From the NCBI GenBank assembly GCA_947168855.1, contig CAMVNO010000009.1, forward strand, positions 1 through 64,000: a stretch of DNA of 64,000 bases, read 5' to 3'. The DNA is from an uncultured Clostridia bacterium. Lineage in GTDB: Bacteria; Bacillota; Clostridia; Christensenellales; CAG-138. Shown here piece by piece: positions 8,705 to 16,100 of this stretch (position 1 is its first letter; each line of letters begins with the position of its first letter). The position numbers were made by a program, and so were the translations under genes. The notes under the pieces are model-generated. The model was not told the origin of the DNA. It worked only from the letters and a program-made list of their open reading frames with translations, and did not search any database.

Positions 8705-10396
8705 TCAGTCCCAAATACGATACGCCATGAGGAAATGCTCCTTCCAGTAACTGCTCGAAAGCACGCCGTCCGTGATGCGGACCTTGCCCTTTGAGGAGGA
8801 CGCGTCGATCATTTTGCCGTTGCCGAGATAGATGCCGACATGCCCGGTCCGCATCGACTTGCCCTTGAATACCAGCACGTCCCCGCGCTTTAGATCGCTC
8901 ATCGATCTGATGCGCTTGTATTTCGAGCAGCTGCGCCATGCGATGCTCGTCATGTAGCTCTGCTTCACGCCCGCCTTGTTGAGGCACCAGTACACGAAGC
9001 CGGAGCAGTCGAACCGGTCGGGTCCCTTTGCGCCGCGCACATACTTGCAGCCGAGCCTGGATTCGGCGATCTCGATGAACGCCTCCTTGCCCTTGCCGTA
9101 GTTGATCGTGCTGCCGCCGGAGCCGGTATCGCCTTCGTCGGGCTTCTTTGTGGGCTTCGGCGTGGTACCGGGCTTCGGCGTCGTCGGCTTCTTCGTCGTG
9201 CCCGGTTTTTTCGTGGGCTTCGGCGTTGCGGGCTTGGGCGTCGTCGGCGCCTTCTTCGCGTCCTCGCTGAGCAGCTTCTGCATCGTTTCATAGTCGACGA
9301 CGCCGCTGTTTTTGAGACCGTTGCGCTTCTGGAAGGACTTCACCGCCGCCTGCGTCTTGTCGCCGTAATAGCCGGTGACCTGCCCGGAGGACAGATATCC
9401 GAAATGCGCGAGCCGCTGCTGAATGCGTTCCACGTCCGCGCCCTCCGTGCCGGCGGTAAAGGCGAACGGCTCCGCCTTGCCGCTCTTCAGAAGGTCGACG
9501 GTGCTCTTGCCGAGGCAGCCGTCCACAACGAGACCGTTCTCCTCCTGGAAGCGGCGGACCGCGTTCTGCGTCTGCTTTCCGAACACGCCGTCCGGGAGGT
9601 ATGTGAGGTAGCCGAGCGTATACAGGCTCTGCTGATACGTTTCGATCACTTCGTCCTTGTCGCCGATGGCGTAGAAATTGCCGACGGTGTCCTCGCCGAG
9701 CAGGACCTCAAACGTGTCGTTGTCGATGATCACGTCGTCGGAGAGGTTGTTCTTCTTGCGGAACCGGCGAACCGCCGCCTCGGTCTGCTCGTCGTATTCG
9801 CCGAGCGGCGCACCGTCGAGGTATCCCAGCTCAATGAGACGCTCCTTGGCAAGCGTGACGTCTTCGCCGGACGAGCCTTTCACCATCGCGTAGGTCAGCG
9901 CGTCGTCGGAGAACAGCTTTTCAAAGGTCGCGGCGTCGCACAAGCCGTTCGAGTGCATGCCGTTGCGCACCTGGAATGCGCGGATCGCTTCCGCGGTACC
10001 GTCGGAATACTCGTCGTCCGGCTGCTCGAAATCGAGGTAATCGAGCTCCATCAGCCGGATCTGAATGTCCAGAACGATCGGCTCCTCGTCGCCGGGCAGC
10101 AGCGTGTCGCCGTTCAGCGGATGCCGCGAGGGCGTGGGGGTCGGCGAGGGCGTCGGCGTGGGCGAGGGCGTGGGGGTCGGGTCAAAGGACGGTTCCGGCG
10201 TGATAAGCGCCGGATCGGGCGTGACCTCCGCCTGCTCGGGCGTTGCCGACGCTTCAAAGATGATGTCGTCCGCCGGGATCTCCGCCTCCGGAATGTGCGA
10301 GCCCGCCGTGGCGGCGCATCCGATCAGCAGCAGAGCAAAGATCGCCGCTGCAGCATACAGAACGCGTATGCGTTTCGGTTGGATCGGTCGTTTCAT
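8705..10396 (-). CDS. NlpC/P60 lipoprotein hydrolase with four peptidoglycan-binding repeats
   Basis: The 563-residue secreted enzyme probably cleaves stem peptides of peptidoglycan. It has a signal with lipobox LLLIGC (residues 22-27), a Pro/Thr/Ser linker, four PG_binding_1-like repeats (about residues 105-375; for example DEYSDGTAEAIRAFQVRNGM, YDEQTEAAVRRFRKKN, FGKQTQNAVRRFQEEN, YGDKTQAAVKSFQKRN), a second linker of TPKP/TKKP units, and a C-terminal NlpC/P60 domain with catalytic Cys in DRFDCSGFV and His in RTGHVGIYLG. It stands alone. It could be a host autolysin or a phage-linked lysin; the lipobox favours the host. Confidence 0.9.
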   Translation of the reverse strand: MKRPIQPKRIRVLYAAAAIFALLLIGCAATAGSHIPEAEIPADDIIFEASATPEQAEVTPDPALITPEPSFDPTPTPSPTPTPSPTPTPSRHPLNGDTLLPGDEEPIVLDIQIRLMELDYLDFEQPDDEYSDGTAEAIRAFQVRNGMHSNGLCDAATFEKLFSDDALTYAMVKGSSGEDVTLAKERLIELGYLDGAPLGEYDEQTEAAVRRFRKKNNLSDDVIIDNDTFEVLLGEDTVGNFYAIGDKDEVIETYQQSLYTLGYLTYLPDGVFGKQTQNAVRRFQEENGLVVDGCLGKSTVDLLKSGKAEPFAFTAGTEGADVERIQQRLAHFGYLSSGQVTGYYGDKTQAAVKSFQKRNGLKNSGVVDYETMQKLLSEDAKKAPTTPKPATPKPTKKPGTTKKPTTPKPGTTPKPTKKPDEGDTGSGGSTINYGKGKEAFIEIAESRLGCKYVRGAKGPDRFDCSGFVYWCLNKAGVKQSYMTSIAWRSCSKYKRIRSMSDLKRGDVLVFKGKSMRTGHVGIYLGNGKMIDASSSKGKVRITDGVLSSSYWKEHFLMAYRIWD

Positions 10397-10520
10397 CGGT
10401 GGACGCTCCTTTGCTGTATACTCTCAGATGTTACCAGTATAGCGCCCGAATGCAAGCAAAGTGTGCCGTATTTATGAACAAACGGCAACAGTTGTATGAA
10501 ATTCGCCGGAAATAAATGGA

Positions 10521-10545
10521 AAAAGACGGGCAAGCCCCGTCTTTG
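10521..10545 (-). terminator. terminator of the ribbon-helix-helix gene
   Basis: AAAGACGGG and CCCGTCTTT form a stem, and on the minus strand it is followed by a T-run. It lies 59 bases after the stop of the small minus-strand gene. The remaining bases between it and the NlpC start at 10396 hold a candidate minus-strand -10 (TATACT on the minus strand, 10436-10441) with no good -35. Confidence 0.75.
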
Positions 10546-10603
10546 TCACCGGAATGCCGCTCCCTGCGTCCCGCGCAGGGTGCCTATCGTGATAATGAAA
10601 ACG

Positions 10604-10804
10604 CTATTTGCCTTCCTCGATGTCGCACCGTTCTACGGCAAACGCCAAGAGCTTGCCGATCAACTCGTTACGACTGTAATTCGATTTGGCGGCAAGATCG
10701 TTGATTTTTTCGACCAGCTCATCCGGTATGCGGATGGAGAAGATCTTAAAGCCATCTTCTCCTTTCGGGCGTTTCGGCTGCAAAATCAGTTTTTCCATAT
10801 CCAT
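10604..10804 (-). CDS. ribbon-helix-helix (Arc/CopG-like) regulator
   Basis: The 66-residue protein contains FKIFSIRIPDELVEKINDLA followed by SNYSRNELIGKLLAFAVE, the strand-helix-helix pattern of Arc/CopG regulators, in which two subunits share a beta ribbon that binds operator DNA. GGAG lies five bases before the ATG at 10804. It is divergent from the lipoprotein gene, and the gap contains an 11-bp-arm palindrome overlapping the lipoprotein -10 box. Such genes are often autoregulators or antitoxins; no toxin partner is visible. Confidence 0.75.
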   Translation of the reverse strand: MDMEKLILQPKRPKGEDGFKIFSIRIPDELVEKINDLAAKSNYSRNELIGKLLAFAVERCDIEEGK

Positions 10805-10830
10805 AGTATCTCCTTAACAATAATTTAGTA

Positions 10831-10859
10831 TTGCAGGATAACAATGGATATGTTATTAT
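10831..10859 (+). promoter_or_regulatory. promoter of the AT-rich lipoprotein gene
   Basis: TTGCAG (10831-10836) and TATTAT (10854-10859) are 17 bases apart. The -10 hexamer lies inside the left arm of the palindrome at 10849-10880, so a bound repressor would block RNA polymerase. Confidence 0.6.
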
Positions 10860-10880
10860 TTATGTTAACATAATAACATA
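10849..10880. promoter_or_regulatory. operator-like palindrome
   Basis: TATGTTATTAT (10849-10859) and ATAATAACATA (10870-10880) are perfect inverted arms around ten bases that themselves include GTTAAC. Position over a -10 box beside a ribbon-helix-helix gene suggests its operator. Binding is inferred. Confidence 0.6.
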
Positions 10881-10894
10881 AACAGGAGGGGCAT

Positions 10895-12064
10895 ATGAAA
10901 CGGTTTTTAGCTATTTTTGTCAGTTTGCTTCTCATGCTGTCGTTTTCGGCATGTATGTGTATAAGCATACCAAAGGCGTTTTTTGAAGCAAGTGAAACAA
11001 AGAATACGCCAAAAGCCACAGAGCATACAGTTGAAAACACGCAGGAGTCAAACAACGAAAAGAACGGCTTCGATGAAAAGACGAACCGGATTTATCAAGT
11101 AGACGCTTATTCGTTCCAGATTCCGGCTTATTATTATGAAAGGGAACAGACTGAAACGCTGCTTAAATTCGGAACTGCAAAAGTGGATGCAGACGCTATA
11201 ATAATTGTTTTTTGTAATTCAATGGATATTACACAAGAAGAGTATATAGCAGGAATCGATACAGTTTCTACCAAATTTATAAACATTATTAGCAATGCGC
11301 ATATCTCTACCGAAGATGATATAAACATATCGGGGCTATCAGGAAAAATAATAAAGGGAAAAGGATCTACCGATGGCATACCAACATCTTTTATAATAAC
11401 CCATGTATTCGATCCGCATTTGAAAAAACTTGTGGTTGTTGTATTCAATCAAAAACAAGATAGTCCTTTTGATTATACCTCCGATGCGGAAAAGATCATC
11501 CGTTCCATAGAAGTAGATCCTTCCGTTACTGCAGCGCCGATGGCTACGCCGACACAAAAGCCCACGCAAAAGCCGACACCTAAGCCAACACCGACACAAA
11601 AGCCCACGCCAAAACAGGGATCTATAAGCTATGAAGCATTCTGTAAAATTCAGATGGGATCAAGCTTGGATGATGTAAATAAGATTTTGGGGAAAGAGGG
11701 TACGCTTTTCAGTTCTTACGAGGTAATGGGCATAAAAGAAGAGATATATAATTGGCAAGGTAATAATTTCTCAACCATATCAGTTTCCTTATCAAACGGT
11801 AAAGTCAGTACCAAATCTCAGTCTGGTCTGAATAAGGAAACGAAAGCTGTAACTTTAGCGCAGTACTCTCAGATTACAAGCGGAATGACCTATGATCAAG
11901 TGAAGGAAATCATGGGTGGTGATGGGTACATCTCATCGGAATCCTCCATTATGGGTGTTACAACGACAACATACGAGTGGAACGGAAATGGATGGTTAAG
12001 CAACGCAAGTATTAGTTTCACAAACGGTAAAGTATCGTCTATGTATCAATACGGTCTGTCATAA
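10895..12064 (+). CDS. AT-rich secreted lipoprotein with two DUF3862/BLIP-like repeats
   Basis: The 389-residue product has a signal peptide and a Cys-containing lipobox region (LSFSACMC). An N-terminal domain (about 65-215) is followed by a TQKPTPKPTP linker and two similar domains of about 70 residues (about 243-315 and 320-388), each of the form GMTYDQVKEIMGG...EWNG...ISFTNGKV, as in DUF3862/BLIP-like repeats. GGAGGGG precedes the ATG. Base composition is far more AT-rich than the neighbours, which suggests recent acquisition. Substrate or partner is unknown. Confidence 0.8.
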   Translation: MKRFLAIFVSLLLMLSFSACMCISIPKAFFEASETKNTPKATEHTVENTQESNNEKNGFDEKTNRIYQVDAYSFQIPAYYYEREQTETLLKFGTAKVDADAIIIVFCNSMDITQEEYIAGIDTVSTKFINIISNAHISTEDDINISGLSGKIIKGKGSTDGIPTSFIITHVFDPHLKKLVVVVFNQKQDSPFDYTSDAEKIIRSIEVDPSVTAAPMATPTQKPTQKPTPKPTPTQKPTPKQGSISYEAFCKIQMGSSLDDVNKILGKEGTLFSSYEVMGIKEEIYNWQGNNFSTISVSLSNGKVSTKSQSGLNKETKAVTLAQYSQITSGMTYDQVKEIMGGDGYISSESSIMGVTTTTYEWNGNGWLSNASISFTNGKVSSMYQYGLS

Positions 12065-12091
12065 GTATGATCATCATAATTGAATAATTAG

Positions 12092-12126
12092 AAATCGGAG
12101 AAAGCATTTGCCTTCTCCGATTTTTA
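12092..12126 (+). terminator. terminator of the lipoprotein gene
   Basis: AAATCGGAGAA pairs with TTCTCCGATTT, followed by T-residues. It marks the end of the AT-rich island. Just downstream, 12160-12200 carries a BOX-like GTAGGGACG inverted repeat. Confidence 0.85.
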
Positions 12127-12195
12127 CTATTTATACAGATAAAACCTGTGATACCGCTCCCGGCGTCCCGTGTAGGGACGTGCATTGCACGGCCG

Positions 12196-13401
12196 TTACC
12201 CGTGCAGCAGCACGTTTCTGAAATAGGTGCGCAGACTTTCGACGGTTTCGCAAAGCCCCGCAGGCGTTTTGGCGCTGCCCTGCGCGAGCGTGCCGCGTCC
12301 GCCGCCGTTGCCGTTCAGCGCCGTGTTGACCGCCGCGATCAGAACACCCATGTCCGCTTTGATCCCGTTCGAGGCGAGCAGGTACGAGACGCGTTCGCCC
12401 GTGACGGAGAACAGCACAGAGAGCGCCCGGTCCGTCATCGTCGCGCCCGCAAGGGTCCGGAGCCGCTTTGCGTCCACGCTTTCAAGCAGCTTCACGATCA
12501 GCTTGACGCCCTTCACGTCCTCGGCTTCGGCTTTGAGCGCGCTTGCAAGGTATTCGTCCAGCGTAGCGTACGCCTGCCGGAGCTCGCGCTTTGCCTCGGA
12601 CAGGTCTTCCGCCTGCTTCTGCACCGCGGCTTCCGCCTGCTCGCGGGCGGTGGAGAATTTGAGCGCGATCGCGCTCACCGTGTCCTGCATCCGCTGCGCG
12701 TGGGCAAGAGCCCGCATGCCGCACAGGAAGGTGCAGCGCGTGCCGCCCTTGTACGGGATCGCCTCGACGATCTTCAATTGCCCGATCTCGCCGGTTTTTC
12801 GGACGTGCGGCGCGCAGCAGGTGCACGCGTCGCTGCCCTCGATCGTAACGATGCGGATCGGCGCCGTGAGACCCTCCGCATGCTTTCTGAGCGGAACGCC
12901 CTCAAGGTCCTTTTCGGTCGCGTAGATCTTCGCCGTGACCGCGGCGTTTTCGGCGGCGAGGCGGTTTGCGAGGTTCTCGATCTCCGTGATCCCCTCGTGC
13001 CCGACCGGCTTATCAAGATCGAGCGTCGCGTAACGCAGCGCGCAGTGGAAGCCGACGTTCTGCGCGCCAAAGAGGTGCCACGCGCAGTAGGAGAGCAGAT
13101 GCTCGCCGGTGTGCTGCTGCATGATGTCGAAGCGGCGGGCAAAATCGAGTTCGCAATGCACCGCGGCGCCGACGGGGATCGCGCGGTCCGCAAGGTGCAA
13201 AAGCCGCTCGCCCTGCTCGTTCACGTCGGAGACTGCCGCGTCGCCGATCCTGCCGGTATCGCAGGGCTGGCCGCCCTTGTTCGGGAAGAACGCGCTTTGA
13301 TCGAGCTCGATCAAAAACCCGTCCTTTGCGGGTTCGCAGGCGGTGACGACCGCGTCGAACGCGGAAAGCATGCTGTCAAGAAGATACAACCGTTCGGTCA
13401 T
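12196..13401 (-). CDS. AlaX-type alanyl-tRNA editing protein with DHHA1-like domain
   Basis: The 401-residue protein resembles the editing part of alanyl-tRNA synthetase without the aminoacylation core, and should hydrolyse mischarged tRNA(Ala). An editing-site HTGEH lies at residues 97-101, with a second metal-site Cys/His pair in SDACTCCAPH near 205. A coiled coil (about 245-300) leads to a C-terminal DHHA1-like region ending in GNGGGRGTLAQGS. The ATG overlaps the stop of the upstream AEC transporter by four bases, so both are co-transcribed. Confidence 0.85.
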   Translation of the reverse strand: MTERLYLLDSMLSAFDAVVTACEPAKDGFLIELDQSAFFPNKGGQPCDTGRIGDAAVSDVNEQGERLLHLADRAIPVGAAVHCELDFARRFDIMQQHTGEHLLSYCAWHLFGAQNVGFHCALRYATLDLDKPVGHEGITEIENLANRLAAENAAVTAKIYATEKDLEGVPLRKHAEGLTAPIRIVTIEGSDACTCCAPHVRKTGEIGQLKIVEAIPYKGGTRCTFLCGMRALAHAQRMQDTVSAIALKFSTAREQAEAAVQKQAEDLSEAKRELRQAYATLDEYLASALKAEAEDVKGVKLIVKLLESVDAKRLRTLAGATMTDRALSVLFSVTGERVSYLLASNGIKADMGVLIAAVNTALNGNGGGRGTLAQGSAKTPAGLCETVESLRTYFRNVLLHG

Positions 13402-14330
13402 GCAAGGATCCCTCCGAAGAATGTCAGATACAGAAATACGGTCAGAAGCGAGGCAACGGTCGTGACCGCAATGAGCTCGCCCGAAAGCTTCACGTCGCCG
13501 CCGAGCTCACTTGCCATCGGCAGGCAGGACATGGCGGTCGGCGCGGAAAAGATGATGAAGATCGAGGCAAGCTCCGGACCCCGGAGCCCGCCGAGAAAAT
13601 ACGCAATCGAGCAGACCGCGACCGGGAAGGCGATCAGCTTCACCGCGCTGACGACGGTGACGAGCTTCCAGTCCTCCTTAAGCGATTTGAACGACAGCAC
13701 GCCGCCGAGCACCAGAAAGCCCAAAGGCGTGCACATGTTCTTGAAATACTCGATCGGGCGCAGGACAACGTACGGAAGCTCAAGCCCCGAGAACCGGACG
13801 ATGAATGCAAGCGCCGCGGCAATCAGGATCGGGTTTTTGATCGTGTTCAGAAGAACTTTTCCGATCTTGACCTTGCCGCCGCGGTTCAGCTCATAGCAGA
13901 GCACGCCGGTGATGCCGAACAGCGTTGCGGAAATGACCAGCGCAAACGCCATCGTGCCGGTATTGCCCTCGCCCAAGAGCGCCGTTGCGACCGCGAGCCC
14001 GAAGATACCGTCGTTACTGCGGTACGCCGCCTGCGCGAGCGTGCCGCGCTTTGCCGGGTCCCTGCTGAGCGCGCGGGCAAGGAGCAGGGAGAGCACGAAG
14101 GCGACGAGCACGCTGCCCGCCACCCAAAGCGCGAATTGCCAGCGCGCCTCCGTGCGGTCGGTCACGACGGCGTGAAACACGAGCGTCGGAATGCCGATGT
14201 AAAACACGATGCGGTTGATGACGCGGAACGCGTCCTCGGAAACGAGACCGACCCTGCGAATGAGGATGCCGACTGCCATCATCACTACCAGCGGCACGAC
14301 GATGTTGAAAGATGTCCAAAACTGTTCCAT
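13398..14330 (-). CDS. AEC (auxin efflux carrier) family transporter
   Basis: The 310-residue membrane protein has about ten hydrophobic segments and starts MEQFWTSFNIVVPLVVMMAV. The pattern of two five-helix halves with a central YRSNDGIFGLA segment fits AEC permeases, which export or import organic anions. The ATG at 14330 has no Shine-Dalgarno site but lies seven bases after a good -10 box, so it may be translated from a nearly leaderless mRNA. It is followed by the AlaX gene with an ATGA overlap. Substrate unknown. Confidence 0.8.
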   Translation of the reverse strand: MEQFWTSFNIVVPLVVMMAVGILIRRVGLVSEDAFRVINRIVFYIGIPTLVFHAVVTDRTEARWQFALWVAGSVLVAFVLSLLLARALSRDPAKRGTLAQAAYRSNDGIFGLAVATALLGEGNTGTMAFALVISATLFGITGVLCYELNRGGKVKIGKVLLNTIKNPILIAAALAFIVRFSGLELPYVVLRPIEYFKNMCTPLGFLVLGGVLSFKSLKEDWKLVTVVSAVKLIAFPVAVCSIAYFLGGLRGPELASIFIIFSAPTAMSCLPMASELGGDVKLSGELIAVTTVASLLTVFLYLTFFGGILA

Positions 14331-14337
14331 ACCCGAT

Positions 14338-14366
14338 ATTGTACCGTATCCGCGCGTATTTTGCAA
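14338..14366 (-). promoter_or_regulatory. promoter of the AEC transporter operon
   Basis: On the minus strand TTGCAA (14361-14366) and TACAAT (14338-14343) are 17 bases apart. The expected transcription start is at or one base before the ATG. Confidence 0.6.
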
Positions 14367-14424
14367 GCATGCAGCCGCGCCGGCGTCCGGTCGCTCCCCG
14401 CAACGATATATTCTGCGCGCTCGA

Positions 14425-14453
14425 TTGACAAGGCGCGGGCGGGATCCTATAAT
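14425..14453 (+). promoter_or_regulatory. consensus promoter of arcC
   Basis: TTGACA (14425-14430), a 17-base spacer and TATAAT (14448-14453) match the sigma-A consensus exactly. The gene's ribosome-binding site AGGAGG lies about 32 bases further on. Confidence 0.88.
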
Positions 14454-14498
14454 GAATGCGGGAACAAACGTACAACGGCACGTCAGGAGGATGCATCT

Positions 14499-15425
14499 AT
14501 GAAGAAACTCGTCATTGCGCTCGGCGGCAACGCGCTTGGCAACACGCCCTATGAGCAATTGAAGCTCGTCACCGAGACCGCAAAGCCCATCGTCGACCTC
14601 ATCGAGGCAGGCAACCAGGTCGTCATCGCGCACGGCAACGGACCGCAGGTCGGCATGATCAATCTCGCGATGTCCACCGCGGCAAACGCGAAGGCGATCA
14701 AGTCGGATATGCCGTTCCCGGAGTGCGGCGCCATGAGCCAGGGCTACATCGGCTACCACCTGCAGAACAGCATTCAGAATGAGCTTTCGGCACGCGGCAT
14801 CAAAAAGTCCGTGGCGACGGTCGTTACGCAGGTGCTTGTCGACGAGAACGATCCGGCGTTTCAGCATCCCAGTAAGCCGATCGGCGCGTTCTATTCCAAG
14901 GAGGAAGCGGATCGGATCGCCGCGGAGAAGGGCTACACGATGATCGAGGACGCGGGTCGCGGCTACCGTCAGGTCGTGCCGAGCCCGAAGCCCGTCGACG
15001 TCGTCGAAAAGGACATGGTCAACACGCTGATCGACGCGGGTCACGTCGTCATCACCGTGGGCGGCGGCGGCATCCCGGTCGTTGAAAAAGAAGGAAAGCT
15101 CGTGGGCGTTCCCGCCGTCATCGACAAGGATTTCGCGTCCGCAAAGCTCGCCGAGCTCGTGCATGCCGACGCGCTGGTCATCCTGACCGCGGTCGACCGC
15201 GTTTCGATCAACTGGGGCAAGCCGAACCAGACCTCGCTCGAGCGCATGACCTGCGCGGAAGCCGAGCAGTACTGCAAAGAAGGGCACTTCGCGCCCGGCT
15301 CCATGCTGCCGAAGGTTCAGGCGGCGATGAGCTTTGCGCGCACCGGCGGCGAAGCGATCATCGCGTCTTTGGAAAACGCGGCGGCGGCGCTGCGCGGCGA
15401 GAGCGGCACCAAGGTCGTCAAATAA
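14499..15425 (+). CDS. arcC: carbamate kinase
   Basis: The 308-residue enzyme interconverts carbamoyl phosphate plus ADP and carbamate plus ATP. It begins MKKLVIALGGNALG and contains VIAHGNGPQVG, GAMSQGYIGYHLQN, VITVGGGGIPV and DKDFASAKLAE, all typical of the family. AGGAGG lies eight bases before the ATG. No arginine deiminase or ornithine carbamoyltransferase gene adjoins it, so it stands alone under a consensus promoter and ends in its own terminator. High expression is likely. Confidence 0.93.
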   Translation: MKKLVIALGGNALGNTPYEQLKLVTETAKPIVDLIEAGNQVVIAHGNGPQVGMINLAMSTAANAKAIKSDMPFPECGAMSQGYIGYHLQNSIQNELSARGIKKSVATVVTQVLVDENDPAFQHPSKPIGAFYSKEEADRIAAEKGYTMIEDAGRGYRQVVPSPKPVDVVEKDMVNTLIDAGHVVITVGGGGIPVVEKEGKLVGVPAVIDKDFASAKLAELVHADALVILTAVDRVSINWGKPNQTSLERMTCAEAEQYCKEGHFAPGSMLPKVQAAMSFARTGGEAIIASLENAAAALRGESGTKVVK

Positions 15426-15442
15426 GACCCATGCAATCCGGA

Positions 15443-15466
15443 AGCACCCCGCGCGGGTGCTTTTTT
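15443..15466 (+). terminator. terminator of arcC
   Basis: AGCACCC and GGGTGCT form a tight GC hairpin followed by six T-residues. The next promoter begins three bases later. Confidence 0.9.
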
Positions 15467-15468
15467 CG

Positions 15469-15497
15469 TTGACAGATCTGCCGCAGAACGATATACT
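15469..15497 (+). promoter_or_regulatory. promoter of the zinc-ribbon membrane protein gene
   Basis: TTGACA (15469-15474), 17 bases, TATACT (15492-15497). It follows the arcC terminator directly. Confidence 0.82.
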
Positions 15498-15527
15498 TTT
15501 CTCAGAAAAACAAAGGGGGAAAGGGCA

Positions 15528-16007
15528 ATGTTCAAAAATATCGGCGGCAAGATCAAAACGCTTGCAAAAGTCCTCTTTATCATTTCCGTGATCGTCTTTG
15601 CGCTCAGCGCGGCGGTTGCGGCGATCTATGTGGGACGTATGACCGCTTACAGCTGCGGAGGATACGCGTATCATTCTTCCTCGAGGAACGGTGTGGCGGG
15701 CTTCTTTGCGGGGCTCGGCACGTTCATCGTCGGCGCGGGCGTCGGATTCCTGATTTCGTGGATCGGATCATTCTTTATGTACGGGCTGGGGCAGCTCATC
15801 GAAGATACGGAGATCAACCGCAAGACAAATCAGGAGATCCTCAAAAAGCTGCAGAGCGCGCCGGAGCAGCCGAAAGCGCCGGAGCAGCCGAAAGCACCGG
15901 AACAGCCGAAAGCACCGGAGCAGCCCGCCGGATGGGTCTGCGCAAAGTGCGGCACGGTCAACACCGACGAGTCCAATTTCTGCTATAACTGCGGAACGCG
16001 CAAATAA
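15528..16007 (+). CDS. membrane protein with C-terminal zinc ribbon
   Basis: The 159-residue protein has one N-terminal transmembrane segment (about 12-32), a second hydrophobic stretch (about 60-90), a charged helix, a tandem APEQPK repeat (four units, about residues 112-135) and a terminal zinc ribbon WVCAKCG-x10-FCYNCG. The repeat is a direct tandem DNA repeat and could vary in copy number. AAAGGGG precedes the ATG. Such proteins are common in Firmicutes; the function is unknown. Confidence 0.75.
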   Translation: MFKNIGGKIKTLAKVLFIISVIVFALSAAVAAIYVGRMTAYSCGGYAYHSSSRNGVAGFFAGLGTFIVGAGVGFLISWIGSFFMYGLGQLIEDTEINRKTNQEILKKLQSAPEQPKAPEQPKAPEQPKAPEQPAGWVCAKCGTVNTDESNFCYNCGTRK

Positions 16008-16023
16008 TCCGCGGACGCAAACG

Positions 16024-16051
16024 AAAAGCACCCCGCACAGGGTGCTTTTTT
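16024..16051 (+). terminator. terminator after the zinc-ribbon gene
   Basis: AAAAGCACCC pairs with GGGTGCTTTTTT. It is nearly identical in stem to the arcC terminator. A GTAGGGGCG BOX-like string follows at 16066. Confidence 0.85.
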
Positions 16052-16100
16052 CGCGGAGAGAATCGGTAGGGGCGACGTCTCCGGCGCCCCGGAAATACCG

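Noticed and set aside
10604..10804. Antitoxin of a toxin-antitoxin pair
   Set aside because: No toxin-sized gene is next to it on the same strand; the divergent gene is a secreted lipoprotein.
14331..15674. Upstream extension of the AEC transporter frame to 758 residues
   Set aside because: The added part is antisense to arcC and crosses the arcC and AEC promoters; the transporter starts at 14330.
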